A model generated the notes under the pieces. It was not told where the DNA came from. It was given only the letters and a program-made list of their open reading frames with translations, and ran no database searches. A stretch of 64,000 bases of DNA, taken from assembly GCF_905175385.1 (NCBI RefSeq), contig NZ_HG992750.1, positions 1,364,001-1,428,000 of the forward strand, in the 5' to 3' direction. Positions 17,183 to 26,295 of the stretch are shown here, piece after piece. The first letter of the stretch is position 1; each line of letters starts with the position of its first letter. The DNA comes from Vibrio sp. B1FLJ16. GTDB taxonomy: Bacteria; Pseudomonadota; Gammaproteobacteria; Enterobacterales; Vibrionaceae. Position numbers and translations under genes: made by a program.

Positions 17183-18376
17183 TTAAACAGCAGCAAATGC
17201 TTTGGCAACTCGCTCAACATTCTGCTCGTTCAGACCGGCAAGACACATGCGACCGCTGTTGATTAGGTAGATGCCGTGATCTTCTCGAAGTTTTTCAACA
17301 GTCTCTTGAGAGAAACCCGTGTAGCTGAACATGCCTTTTTGCTTAACCAGGAAGCTAAAGTCTTTTTCCGGACAAAGGTTTTTAAGTTGCTCGTGCAGTG
17401 TTTCACGCATAGTCAGGATGCGGCTTCGCATGCCTTCAACTTCACCAAACCACTGAGTTTTTAGCTGTTCAGTATTTAGCACGTTAGAAACCACCACCGC
17501 GCCGTGTTTCGCGGGACTTGAGTAGTTGCGACGCACGGTAGCTTTTAACTGGCCTAGAACACGAGACGCTTCTTCATCGTTGCAACATACGACAGATAGA
17601 CCACCAACACGTTCACCGTAAAGTGAGAAAGTTTTAGAGAATGAGTTGCTGACAAAGCTCACTACGTCTTTTTCTAGTGCGATTTTACGGATAACGTAGG
17701 CATCAGCCTCAATACCCTCACCGTAGCCTTGGTAAGCCATGTCAAAGAACGGGATCAGTTTCTGCGCTTTAACCACTTCAATGACTTTGTCCCACTGGTC
17801 GGTGGTAAGGTCAACACCGGTCGGGTTATGACAACATGGGTGAAGCAGAACGATACTCTCTTCTGGTAGCTCTTGTAACGCTGAGACCATGCCATCAAAA
17901 TCTAACATTTGGGTTTCAGGGTTGAAGTAAGGGTAAGCGCCTACTTCAAATCCAGCACCAGCAAAAATAGCATTGTGGTTTTCCCACGTTGGGTTACTTA
18001 CCCATACTTTCGAATTAGGGAAATAGTGATTAAGGAAATCTGCACCGATCATCAGCGCACCAGAGCCACCTAGTGACTGAATCGTTGCTACGCGCTTTTC
18101 TTCCAATGCAGGATGTTTTTCACCAAACACGAGAGCCTGGACTGCAGCACGATAAGGCGCTAAGCCTTCCATCGGCAGGTAAATACAAGGTTGGTTTTCT
18201 TGTTTTGCTAGCTGTTGCTGAGATTGTGCAACAGAAGGAAGCGTTGGAATTTTTCCATCTTCATCGTAATACAGGCCGATACTTAGATTCACTTTTTCAG
18301 AACGTTCATCTGCCATAAATTGTTCCATAAGAGACAGAATTGGGTCTCCGGCATAGGCTGCAACATGATTAAGCAC
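17183..18376 (-). CDS. tyrB: Aromatic amino acid aminotransferase
   Basis: 397 residues from a GTG at 18376, with AAGGAG six bases upstream. An ATG six codons earlier (18394) is open, but the GTG start gives the same length and N-terminal spacing as E. coli TyrB ([14 protein letters not shown] after eight residues). The sequence follows TyrB closely: [28 protein letters not shown], the PLP-binding Lys in [17 protein letters not shown], and GRMCLAGLN. It transfers amino groups from Tyr, Phe and often Leu or Asp to 2-oxoglutarate, with PLP, in the cytoplasm. Single gene; I see no clear TyrR box. Confidence 0.93.
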   Translation of the reverse strand: MLNHVAAYAGDPILSLMEQFMADERSEKVNLSIGLYYDEDGKIPTLPSVAQSQQQLAKQENQPCIYLPMEGLAPYRAAVQALVFGEKHPALEEKRVATIQSLGGSGALMIGADFLNHYFPNSKVWVSNPTWENHNAIFAGAGFEVGAYPYFNPETQMLDFDGMVSALQELPEESIVLLHPCCHNPTGVDLTTDQWDKVIEVVKAQKLIPFFDMAYQGYGEGIEADAYVIRKIALEKDVVSFVSNSFSKTFSLYGERVGGLSVVCCNDEEASRVLGQLKATVRRNYSSPAKHGAVVVSNVLNTEQLKTQWFGEVEGMRSRILTMRETLHEQLKNLCPEKDFSFLVKQKGMFSYTGFSQETVEKLREDHGIYLINSGRMCLAGLNEQNVERVAKAFAAV

Positions 18377-18646
18377 TGAAATCTCCTTGTTCATTAATAA
18401 CTGGATAACGGTCGGGACGATGTCTTAAAAGTTAAATATGACACCACAGAATAGTAATAACGTCCGTTTGACGATAGACACTAACATAATTGATACAAAT
18501 GCGCCCAGTAAGATTTCACCAATAAAACGTTTAATTATGCTTGTGAAAAAATATTCTGGACGCTGCTCGAACACTTGTCTCAGAGTTGTTTTTGTCACGT
18601 ACTGCAACGGCATGTACAATTAGTCCGATAACAAAATACTAACCTT

Positions 18647-18808
18647 ATACCAATCTGAATAAGTAAATGGTCAGTCTATTGCGAAGGGAAAATCACTTAG
18701 AGCAAAACATAGATTTAAGTCACTAGTCATTCTAATTACAAAATCTATAATGCGGCTATCAGTGATTTTAACCAGAAATAATGATCAGATACTTGTGTAG
18801 ATTGGTAT
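18647..18808. mobile_element. 162-bp MITE-like element, copy 1
   Basis: Begins ATACCAATCTGAATAAGTA and ends TACTTGTGTAGATTGGTAT, inverted ends of 19 bases with a few mismatches. Full-length relatives of exactly the same size lie at 38631 and 50926. It has no coding capacity. The remainder of the 18377-18827 gap shows nothing else. Confidence 0.85.
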
Positions 18809-18827
18809 TGTAACCTATTGAGCTTTT

Positions 18828-20165
18828 ATGTCTTCAACTTCGAACACACCCCAGCCAACACTCGCCAGACAATTGTTCTCGATGACATGGCCCATGCTCT
18901 TTGGTGTACTGTCACTCATGAGCTTTCAGCTTGTCGACAGTGCCTTTATCGGCCAACTTGGCGTTTTGCCGTTAGCCGTACAAGGCTTTACACTTCCGCT
19001 GCAAATGGTCGTGATTGGTATTCAAGTAGGTTTGGGCATCGCAACCACCGCCGTAATTTCTAAAGCACTTGGTGCCAATGACACGCGCTATGCCAAACAA
19101 CTGGGTGGCCTAGTGCTGATGATCGGATCTATCGGTGTCGCACTCATAGCGCTGATCATCTGGTCATTACGTTACCCAATCTTATCGTTATTAAGTGCAC
19201 CTGATACTGTCATGCCTATCATCGACAGCTACTGGCCATGGTGGTTACTCAGCTCCTGGACAGGCGCGCTGCTCTATTTTTACTACAGTATCTGCAGAGC
19301 AAATGGTAACACTATGCTGCCAGGTACCATGATGATGATCACCAGCGTGATCAACCTAGTGCTTGATCCTATTTTTATTTTTACTTTGGATCTCGGTATC
19401 AATGGCGCGGCAATGGCAACCATTGCTGCATTTGGTTTCGGTATTTTCGTCGTTGCACCGCGAGTAAAAAAGAATCATTGGGCAACAGCTCAATGGCACG
19501 ATTTGAACGTAATGAAAAGTGTTAAATCAATTGGCAATATCATGGGCCCTGCAATGATCAGTCAGCTATTGCCACCATTGTCATCCATGCTCGCAACCAA
19601 ACTATTGGCCGGGTTTGGTACCGCGGCGGTAGCAGCATGGGCTTTGGGATCACGTTACGAGTTTTTTGCTATCGTATCGGTGCTTGCATTAACGATGTCT
19701 CTGCCCCCGATGGTTGGCCGCTTGCTTGGCGCAAAAAATTATGAAGACATTGAGTCACTGGTGCGTATCGCAGTTAAGTTTATTCTTAGCTTCCAACTGC
19801 TAATTGCCGTGATTACCTTCGCGGTCGCTAGTCCCCTTGCACTATTGATGACAAGCGATAATCAGGTTGAGCATGTGTTACAGATGCACTTAATGATTGT
19901 CCCTATTAGTTTGGGCTCTCTGGGTGTATGTATGCTGATGGTATCTGTCTGTAATGCGCTCGGTAAATCTTATACAGCGCTAGCGATTTCCGCTTTACGC
20001 CTGTTTGTTTTCTTCCTTCCTTGTTTATGGGTGGGCTCACAACTTGGCGGCATCAAAGGGCTTTTGCTCGGAGCTTGTATTGGTAATATCTTTGCGGGAG
20101 TTTCCGCGTATATAACTTACCGACGTACTATTGATAAGCTCGCAGTAAAGCAGAAAGCCGAATAA
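18828..20165 (+). CDS. MATE-family efflux transporter
   Basis: 445 residues with about twelve hydrophobic helices in two halves. Family marks: QLFSMTWPMLFGVLSLMSFQLVDSAFIGQLG near the start, LGANDTRYAKQLG, INLVLDPIFIFTLDLGINGAA in the middle and a matching second half (GFGTAAVAAWALGSRYEF). These pumps exchange drugs or metabolites for Na+ or H+. The start ATG follows the 162-bp repeat by 19 bases, so that repeat forms its upstream region. Ends at a clear terminator. Confidence 0.93.
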   Translation: MSSTSNTPQPTLARQLFSMTWPMLFGVLSLMSFQLVDSAFIGQLGVLPLAVQGFTLPLQMVVIGIQVGLGIATTAVISKALGANDTRYAKQLGGLVLMIGSIGVALIALIIWSLRYPILSLLSAPDTVMPIIDSYWPWWLLSSWTGALLYFYYSICRANGNTMLPGTMMMITSVINLVLDPIFIFTLDLGINGAAMATIAAFGFGIFVVAPRVKKNHWATAQWHDLNVMKSVKSIGNIMGPAMISQLLPPLSSMLATKLLAGFGTAAVAAWALGSRYEFFAIVSVLALTMSLPPMVGRLLGAKNYEDIESLVRIAVKFILSFQLLIAVITFAVASPLALLMTSDNQVEHVLQMHLMIVPISLGSLGVCMLMVSVCNALGKSYTALAISALRLFVFFLPCLWVGSQLGGIKGLLLGACIGNIFAGVSAYITYRRTIDKLAVKQKAE

Positions 20166-20169
20166 AAGG

Positions 20170-20192
20170 AAGCCCTCTAATTGAGGGCTTCA
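20170..20192 (+). terminator. Terminator after the MATE gene
   Basis: AAGCCCTC pairs with GAGGGCTT around TAATT. It is four bases past the MATE stop and 28 before the convergent oxidoreductase end, and may serve both although the T-run is weak. Confidence 0.7.
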
Positions 20193-20219
20193 ACGTTTAT
20201 ATAAGCGGCTAACATTTAC

Positions 20220-21203
20220 TTAAACCGTCTTATCCGCCGGAAAAACAACGCCAGTTTGTCTTCTGATTTCGGTTAGAACTTTCGCTACCGTCAATGAACG
20301 TTGTTTTGTGTTCTCATCAATCACACCACGTTTGAGCTGCTTAGCAAATGCTTCAGCTTCATAAAACATGTGGTTTTCTGTTTGTGGCAGTGTCAGCACC
20401 TCTTTCTCTTTACCACGGAGAACACGTTCGACACCACGCCCTGTGGAGATCATATCAACCAACACGCTCCCCTGCTCGCCCTGAAACTCGCTGGGAATCA
20501 ATGAATCGCTCACTTTAGAATGAAGGAGGTTCACGTTAAACCCATCGTATGCCAACGTCACGCTTCCACATCCATCTACACCAGACGGCAATACACAGGC
20601 ACTGGCATGAACCTCATTAGGCTCACCAAACAGCTCGACAGCAGAACCTAAACAGTAGTAACCAATGTCCATAATTGAGCCATTAGAGAAGTCCGGGTTA
20701 AACGTATTAGGATTCTCTCCATCTAAATACTTCTGGTATCTTGAGGAGTATTGGCAATAGCTGATAGTCGCGTGTCTTAAAGGGGCAATCGTCGGTAGGC
20801 TCTCTTTAAGCACGACAAAGTTTGGTGTGTATGGCGACATAAACGCTTCAAAAAGAACCACATTGTTTTCCTCTGCGCACTGAAACATTTCTTGTGCAAG
20901 CTCGTAATTAGAAGCCATCGGTTTTTCGCAGATAACATGCTTTCCGGCTTTCAACATTTGCAATGCTTGAGGAGCATGAAGAGAATTCGGACTGGCAATG
21001 TAGACTGCGTCAATATCAGAATCTTTTCCCAGTGCTTGTAAATTGTCATAAAAAGCCTCTGCGCCGAAAGGCGTACCAAATGAACGGGCTTTCTCAATGT
21101 CTCTCGAATAAACAGCGCTAAGACTAAACTCTCCGGTTTGTATAGCAGCTTCAACAAATTGTTGAGAAATCCAGTTAGTCCCGATGACCGCGAGTTTAAA
21201 CAT
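20220..21203 (-). CDS. Gfo/Idh/MocA-family oxidoreductase
   Basis: 327 residues. The Rossmann N-terminus is KLAVIGTNWISQQFV, DAVYIASPNSLHAPQALQML is the usual second strand-helix pair, and the family Lys lies in HVICEKPMA. The C-terminal half forms the beta-sheet substrate domain (NGSIMDIGYYCLGSAVELFG). It is an NAD(P)-dependent dehydrogenase acting on a sugar, polyol or related compound; substrate not readable. Single gene with a palindrome 58 bases upstream of its start. A more distant relative is at 42709. Confidence 0.88.
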   Translation of the reverse strand: MFKLAVIGTNWISQQFVEAAIQTGEFSLSAVYSRDIEKARSFGTPFGAEAFYDNLQALGKDSDIDAVYIASPNSLHAPQALQMLKAGKHVICEKPMASNYELAQEMFQCAEENNVVLFEAFMSPYTPNFVVLKESLPTIAPLRHATISYCQYSSRYQKYLDGENPNTFNPDFSNGSIMDIGYYCLGSAVELFGEPNEVHASACVLPSGVDGCGSVTLAYDGFNVNLLHSKVSDSLIPSEFQGEQGSVLVDMISTGRGVERVLRGKEKEVLTLPQTENHMFYEAEAFAKQLKRGVIDENTKQRSLTVAKVLTEIRRQTGVVFPADKTV

Positions 21204-21260
21204 GTTACTTCCTTTTTATTTTCGTTATAAAAACCAAAATGTTCCGGCTTTGATAGTTGA

Positions 21261-21285
21261 TTTAAACAAGGTTTATTTGTTTAAA
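21261..21285. promoter_or_regulatory. Operator-like palindrome TTTAAACAA-N7-TTGTTTAAA
   Basis: A perfect nine-base inverted repeat with seven bases between, 58-82 bases upstream of the oxidoreductase start. The symmetry and spacing fit a dimeric repressor site. The regulator is unknown. Confidence 0.45.
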
Positions 21286-21972
21286 CAACTTAAAAGAGCC
21301 AAACGCTCTAGTCCTTTTAATGCATTTAATGTGACAACGTCACCAATAGTATGAGTTAAATTACAGCTAAACGTGGATTTATTGATAAGCCTCAACTATC
21401 TCTATCCAGATGGTTGGTAATTTTAGGCCAAGATAATTACCTTCGGAGCTGACATTAAGCCTACTCTGACCATGGTTAATACATGTTCTTACTGCTAATT
21501 CACTCATTTTATATTGTGATTTGCTGCAAAATTTTTGATCGCGAAATGCCGGTTTCACTGCACATTTCAGTTAATACTTAAGGCTCAATTAAAAAACCAC
21601 TCGATAATACCTTTTATGTTTACCAGTTAAGTTGCGTTATCGATTCACATCACACCAAAATGTAACTTATAAATAACTTTTCACAACAAAGCCTTGAAGA
21701 TAAGCATTATCGACGAAAAATAAGTTTGCATTTTTGAAATTGTCAACACATCAAAAACAACGCATTAGTCACACAAATTGTCCATTTCAGCCCTGTAAAA
21801 CAGTGAATTCCACTGGATTTAATTTTCCTAGCAGAATAAGCCCTCCACCCGTAGAATCCGCCCCATAATTATTACAACCCGATTACATTACCACCACACT
21901 CCTACGCTCTACCGTAGAGGTAACAGCGGCGAGTATGGTTAGCCCCCAAAACGTGAAAGGTCCAATACAACA
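21286..21972. other. Long non-coding gap upstream of GAPDH
   Basis: Nearly 700 AT-rich bases without a supported gene. Visible are GGTAATT/AATTACC (21416-21441) and a small CTACG/CGTAG stem (about 21902-21917) in the probable GAPDH leader. A long leader or several promoters for the GAPDH gene is likely; no known RNA motif recognised. Confidence 0.5.
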
Positions 21973-23406
21973 ATGAGTCCAGAGAAATATCTCCAAGATT
22001 GGCAAACTAGCCAAACGATTGCTGAATCTATCTCCCCTCTAATTGGTAAGCTATATCGTGAAAAAGGAATCGAAGTAATTCTGTTCGGTAAAACACTTAT
22101 CAATGCCACCACTATCGACATTCTCAAAGCTCACCGCGTTGCAAGACGATACACTGGAAACCCTCTTTCTCTAGAGCAAACAATGCCTATCGTTGAAGCG
22201 CTATCTGAAATGAGCATTTCTTCTTGCCGTGTTGATATTGGTCAGTTGGCAACTCAGTATTGGAATGAGCGCGAAGACACTTCTGCGCTTAACGACTTCG
22301 TGCAAACAGCGCTTGAAGGTGCACGTGACGCAGACTCTTCTCTAAAAGCTCGTGATGTTGTTCTTTACGGTTTTGGCCGTATCGGCCGACTGCTAACTCG
22401 TCTGCTTATCGAAAAGAGCGGTCCTGGTTACCCACTAAGACTGCGTGCTATCGTTGTACGTGGCGGTAAGAAAGGTGACTTAGAGAAACGTGCCAGCCTG
22501 CTTCGTCGTGATTCTGTACACGGCCAGTTCAACGGCAGCATCATCATTGATGAAGAGCGTAAAGCACTGATCGTTAATGGTAACTTCATCCAAATCATCT
22601 ACGCAAACAACCCAAGCGATGTTGACTACACAGCATACGGCATTAACAACGCTCTTGTTGTAGACAACACTGGCGTTTGGCGTGATTCGGAAGGCCTGAG
22701 CCAGCACTTAGCATGTAACGGTGCCGAAAAAGTACTTCTGACAGCTCCTGGTAAAGGCGACATCAAAAACGTTGTGTTTGGTGTAAACGAATCTGTGATT
22801 CAAGAAGAAGACACCATCATCTCAGCAGCAAGCTGCACAACAAACGCAATTACACCAGTACTGAAAGCGCTGAACGATAAGTACGGTGTACTTTCAGGCC
22901 ACATCGAAACGGTTCACTCATACACTAACGACCAGAACCTGATTGACAACTTCCACTCAGGTGACCGTCGTGGCCGCAGTGCCTCACTGAACATGGTTCT
23001 GACTTCAACTGGTGCAGCAAAAGCAGTAGCAAAAGCGCTGCCAGAACTTGCTGGTAAGCTGACAGGTAACGCAATCCGTGTACCTACGCCAAACGTATCA
23101 ATGGCAGTAGCAAACCTGAACTTAGGTGAAGATGTTGACCGTGATTCACTAAACGAATACCTGCGTGAAATCGCGCTGAACTCAGAGCTGTCTGCACAGA
23201 TCGACTACACTGACTCAACGGAAATCGTTTCAACAGATTTAGTGGGTTCTCGCCATCCTGGCGTTGTTGATGGTCAGGCGACTATCGCACAAGACAAGCG
23301 TTGTGTACTGTACATTTGGTACGACAACGAATTCGGTTACAGCTGCCAAGTAGTGCACTGTATGGAACAAATGATGGGTGTTCGTTACCAAACATTCCCT
23401 CGATAG
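21973..23406 (+). CDS. gap: Glyceraldehyde-3-phosphate dehydrogenase, long form
   Basis: 477 residues. About 128 N-terminal residues form an extra helical domain. The canonical GAPDH then begins at VVLYGFGRIGRLL (NAD site, residues 129-141). The catalytic Cys288 is in SAASCTTNAITP, with the usual ETVHSYTNDQNLID and WYDNEFGYSCQV segments. The roughly 480-residue form is typical of Vibrio and other marine gammaproteobacteria and is distinct from the 331-residue glycolytic GapA. Its codons look strongly optimised, suggesting high expression. Ends at a strong terminator. Confidence 0.93.
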   Translation: MSPEKYLQDWQTSQTIAESISPLIGKLYREKGIEVILFGKTLINATTIDILKAHRVARRYTGNPLSLEQTMPIVEALSEMSISSCRVDIGQLATQYWNEREDTSALNDFVQTALEGARDADSSLKARDVVLYGFGRIGRLLTRLLIEKSGPGYPLRLRAIVVRGGKKGDLEKRASLLRRDSVHGQFNGSIIIDEERKALIVNGNFIQIIYANNPSDVDYTAYGINNALVVDNTGVWRDSEGLSQHLACNGAEKVLLTAPGKGDIKNVVFGVNESVIQEEDTIISAASCTTNAITPVLKALNDKYGVLSGHIETVHSYTNDQNLIDNFHSGDRRGRSASLNMVLTSTGAAKAVAKALPELAGKLTGNAIRVPTPNVSMAVANLNLGEDVDRDSLNEYLREIALNSELSAQIDYTDSTEIVSTDLVGSRHPGVVDGQATIAQDKRCVLYIWYDNEFGYSCQVVHCMEQMMGVRYQTFPR

Positions 23407-23515
23407 GTGAACATTGCTCCACAACGTTAACCACATGGTGTAACGAGCGATAACTTAACATTTGTTCTTAATAATAAGCGCGAAAGCGCACTACTAATAT
23501 CAATACCCCCTTTAT

Positions 23516-23545
23516 ACGCCTGAGCTCACCCTCAGGCGTTTTTTC
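23516..23545 (+). terminator. Rho-independent terminator of gap
   Basis: ACGCCTGAG pairs with CTCAGGCGT around a short loop and runs into TTTTTTC, about 110 bases after the stop. Confidence 0.88.
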
Positions 23546-23652
23546 ATTTAGACGGTTTGACATTATCCAGACACAGTAAGACGTTTCGTTCATGTTTCGT
23601 TCATATTCAGAACGCTAATCTGAATACATAGACGAATTAAGAGGTCAAGATT

Positions 23653-23874
23653 ATGAATCGGATCATCGTTACTGCACTGGCACTGATTACTGGTCTATTT
23701 GCTTTAATATTTAGCCTGCTCATGGCGATTCCATTGACCATCGCGGCACTGATAACCGGTAAGCGTATTGAGGCTCGTAAAAAGTACATGCAAAGAGAAA
23801 TGCAGGAAGAGTACGAGTTTAATACCGGAAAAGCTGATGCGATAGAAGGCGAATTTGAAGAAGTGCACCGATAA
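23653..23874 (+). CDS. Small membrane protein of unknown function
   Basis: 73 residues with a GAGGT site before the ATG. Two close hydrophobic stretches (ALALITGLFALIFSLLMAIPLTIAAL, written here in parts of one long helix-hairpin, residues 7-35) precede a basic turn (TGKRIEARKKYMQREMQ) and an acidic tail (EGEFEEVHR). It looks like an inner-membrane protein with a cytoplasmic charged tail. I do not recognise the family. It has its own promoter region and a good terminator, so it is a real single gene. Confidence 0.75.
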   Translation: MNRIIVTALALITGLFALIFSLLMAIPLTIAALITGKRIEARKKYMQREMQEEYEFNTGKADAIEGEFEEVHR

Positions 23875-23942
23875 AGAATTAAAATGTTTCTCGCTCCAAT
23901 CCCCCTATTAGAGTAAAAAGCTCCTGAGAAACTCCTTGCTTA

Positions 23943-23977
23943 CACCCAGCCGGTTTTACCACGCTGGGTGTTTTTTT
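23943..23977. terminator. Terminator after the small membrane protein
   Basis: CACCCAGC pairs with GCTGGGTG and is followed by seven T. It lies between this gene and the convergent LysE gene. Confidence 0.9.
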
Positions 23978-23995
23978 ATGTTCAAAAAAAGATAT

Positions 23996-24610
23996 TTATA
24001 TCGTTGCGACAACCCGAAGTGCCAATAGAATAAGTACTACTCCGGATAAGCGATCTATCAATACCGCTGTTGAACGAATTCGGTCAACCAACTTAGAGCT
24101 AGACAGTACGATGGTGATGAACGTATACCATAAACCATCTACGACAAATGGCGTCGCAACAATAATCATTTGATTGCTCAGTTCATTACCCAGAGCGACA
24201 AACTGGCTAAATAACGCAATAAAAAACAGGGCAATTTTAGGGCTGAGAATAGAAATGAAGAAGCCTTCTCTCGCCGATTGAATCACCGTCGTTTCTTCCC
24301 CTGATTCAAGCTTAGCCGCAACGCCCCCTTTCGAACGTAAAGCATTAAAACCTAAATACGCAAGATAAGCGGCACCCGCTAAACTGATTGCTTTAAACAA
24401 AAACGGACTTTGCTGCAGAACAACCGCCAGACCAATCAAGGTAATAAATGCGTATATACCAATACCAAACGCATGAGCCCATGCGGTCGCTAATCCATTA
24501 ATTCGGCCACCAGCCAGTGCGTGCTTAGCGACAATAGCCAGACTAGGGCCAGGGGACATGGCACCCAATAAACAAACGGTAAAAAGTGATAGCCAAACTG
24601 TTAGTGTCAT
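23996..24610 (-). CDS. LysE/RhtB-family amino acid exporter
   Basis: 204 residues with five or six hydrophobic helices. The family N-terminus is plain: LLGAMSPGPSLAIVAKHALAGGR (P-G-P motif), then GIGIYAFITLIGLAVVL and FISILSPKIALFFIALFSQF. These exporters release amino acids or homoserine lactones using the proton gradient. It lies downstream of a LysR and an Lrp regulator in the same direction, which supports a role in amino acid overflow. Confidence 0.92.
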   Translation of the reverse strand: MTLTVWLSLFTVCLLGAMSPGPSLAIVAKHALAGGRINGLATAWAHAFGIGIYAFITLIGLAVVLQQSPFLFKAISLAGAAYLAYLGFNALRSKGGVAAKLESGEETTVIQSAREGFFISILSPKIALFFIALFSQFVALGNELSNQMIIVATPFVVDGLWYTFITIVLSSSKLVDRIRSTAVLIDRLSGVVLILLALRVVATI

Positions 24611-24704
24611 AGAACTCTCTCCTCCTTTGACTTAAATCTACCAAGTGAAGGGATATAAATAGAAATCAAAGTTTTTCATAAAGGTCATAACCAAAAGTCA
24701 TAAC

Positions 24705-25619
24705 CTAATGAATGGAGTATTCCGATATCTGCATCACCGCTCGTATTTGTTCTCTCACCCAGCGATGAGCAGGATCAGTGTCGTATTTAGGGTGCCACAT
24801 AAGCCAGTACTCATGAGTCTGGGTTTTCATCGGCAATGGCTTGTTAACTAGCTTCCAGTGCTTAGCTAAATTGAGTGCAATATGTTCTGGCACAACCAAA
24901 AGATGCTCACTTGTGACCAATCTATTTACCGCTGCAGAAAAGAAAGGCACTTTGAATGCAATATGCCGTTCTAGACCAATCTGTTTCAACGCAAGATCGG
25001 TACTCGAATCTTTATCACCACCGCCAGTGACTTTGATATGTGAATAGCTGACTAGCTGTTCCACACTGATATTTTTTAACTTGGCTAACGGATGACTCTC
25101 CTTCATCAGGCAGACCGAAGTATCAGAACCAATATTGATACTCGAAACACCTTCCGGTTTTGAAGGGTACATTGAAGAGGCGATATGTATCCCTAGCTCG
25201 TGTAACTTATCAAGAAAGTCTGGCTGCCAGAGCCGATAAGCCATATCAAGTTGCGGCGCTAGTTCACTCAGGTGTGATGCAATATCGGGAAGTACGTACT
25301 GAGCGACATAATCACTGGAGGCAATCACCAGTTCCCCCTGCCAGTCTTGTGGCTCAAAAGGCTTGTCATCTAAAAGATGATCAAACTCAGCAAGTAATGC
25401 ATCAAGCTTATCTTTTAATGCTAAGGCACGTGGTGTCGGAATCAGTTGATTACCCTGTCGGACAAGCAATGGATCACCGCATAACTCCCGAAGCTGTGCC
25501 AGTTGACGGCTTACCGCGGATTGGGTGATATGAAGCCGCTCTGCGGTTCGGCTAACATGACACTCTTCCAACAGTACATGCAGGGATCTCAACAGATTTA
25601 AATTAATGTGGTTTAACAT
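24705..25619 (-). CDS. LysR-family transcriptional regulator
   Basis: 304 residues. N-terminal winged helix: LNLLRSLHVLLEECHVSRTAERLHITQSAVSRQLAQLREL (conserved in parts), the typical LysR DNA-reading segment. Residues about 95-300 are the effector-binding domain (LVIASSDYVAQYVLPDIASHL). It has the look of the NodD/LeuO-like branch. Its gene starts three bases after the Lrp-type gene, so the two share a transcript, and the LysE exporter lies 94 bases downstream as a likely target. Confidence 0.9.
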   Translation of the reverse strand: MLNHINLNLLRSLHVLLEECHVSRTAERLHITQSAVSRQLAQLRELCGDPLLVRQGNQLIPTPRALALKDKLDALLAEFDHLLDDKPFEPQDWQGELVIASSDYVAQYVLPDIASHLSELAPQLDMAYRLWQPDFLDKLHELGIHIASSMYPSKPEGVSSINIGSDTSVCLMKESHPLAKLKNISVEQLVSYSHIKVTGGGDKDSSTDLALKQIGLERHIAFKVPFFSAAVNRLVTSEHLLVVPEHIALNLAKHWKLVNKPLPMKTQTHEYWLMWHPKYDTDPAHRWVREQIRAVMQISEYSIH

Positions 25620-25622
25620 GCT

Positions 25623-26117
25623 TTATCCATGTGAATGACTATACCCAGATAACCTCAGTTTCCACCTTACAAACTTATTAACGGTCGTATTGAAAAACTC
25701 GGTCAAAACCGTATGGGTCATAAGATGTCTCAGTTCAGGAAAGCGTTGAATTTGATCTCTGATTTCATTCAGGCGATTCATGTTCGGAACCTCGACAAAC
25801 ACCATCATGTCAGTTTCACCACTGATCGCATGGCACCATTTCACACCATCAATTTTATATAGCTCGTCGGCGTAAGATTCGCAGTAGTAAGTCGAGGTTG
25901 ACTTATCAAACTTCAGAGCAAAATAAGCACAGATGGAGTCCCCTTCATTCGGAGCAATTTCTGCGTGATAACCCAAGATGACTTTGTCGTTTTCGAGTTT
26001 GCGAATACGAGCGGTTACGGCTGAACGAGATAAACTCACTTTATCAGCAATTTCTGTAACTGACAGCCGGGCATTGTGCCGGAGGAGATCAATGATCCTG
26101 TGATCAAACTTGTCCAT
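25623..26117 (-). CDS. Lrp/AsnC-family transcriptional regulator
   Basis: 164 residues. The AsnC-type helix-turn-helix is DHRIIDLLRHNARLSVTEIADKV..SRSAVTARIRKLE, then the linker VILGYHAEI and a RAM ligand domain (WCHAISGETDMMVFVEV). Such proteins form octamers and sense amino acids. It is divergent from the yjeH exporter (about 180 bases between) and leads a short operon with a LysR gene. Control of yjeH by this protein is likely. Confidence 0.92.
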   Translation of the reverse strand: MDKFDHRIIDLLRHNARLSVTEIADKVSLSRSAVTARIRKLENDKVILGYHAEIAPNEGDSICAYFALKFDKSTSTYYCESYADELYKIDGVKWCHAISGETDMMVFVEVPNMNRLNEIRDQIQRFPELRHLMTHTVLTEFFNTTVNKFVRWKLRLSGYSHSHG

Positions 26118-26295
26118 AAACTTACCGCGTCTTCCGTGTGTTTTTCATTCTATACCGATTTTAAATACATAAGAAACCAACATTTTGTTGGAATTATTTA
26201 AAACAACCGTCATATTGACGGCGCAGTAACGCATTTTGTTTTTCAGAACTCATTTATTCTTAGAGCTCTCTTCAATTGGGATCTTCAGAGGTAGC

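Noticed and set aside
23476..23490. Small GCGC hairpin between gap and its terminator as a separate element
   Set aside because: Too short and without context; the strong terminator at 23516 explains the end.
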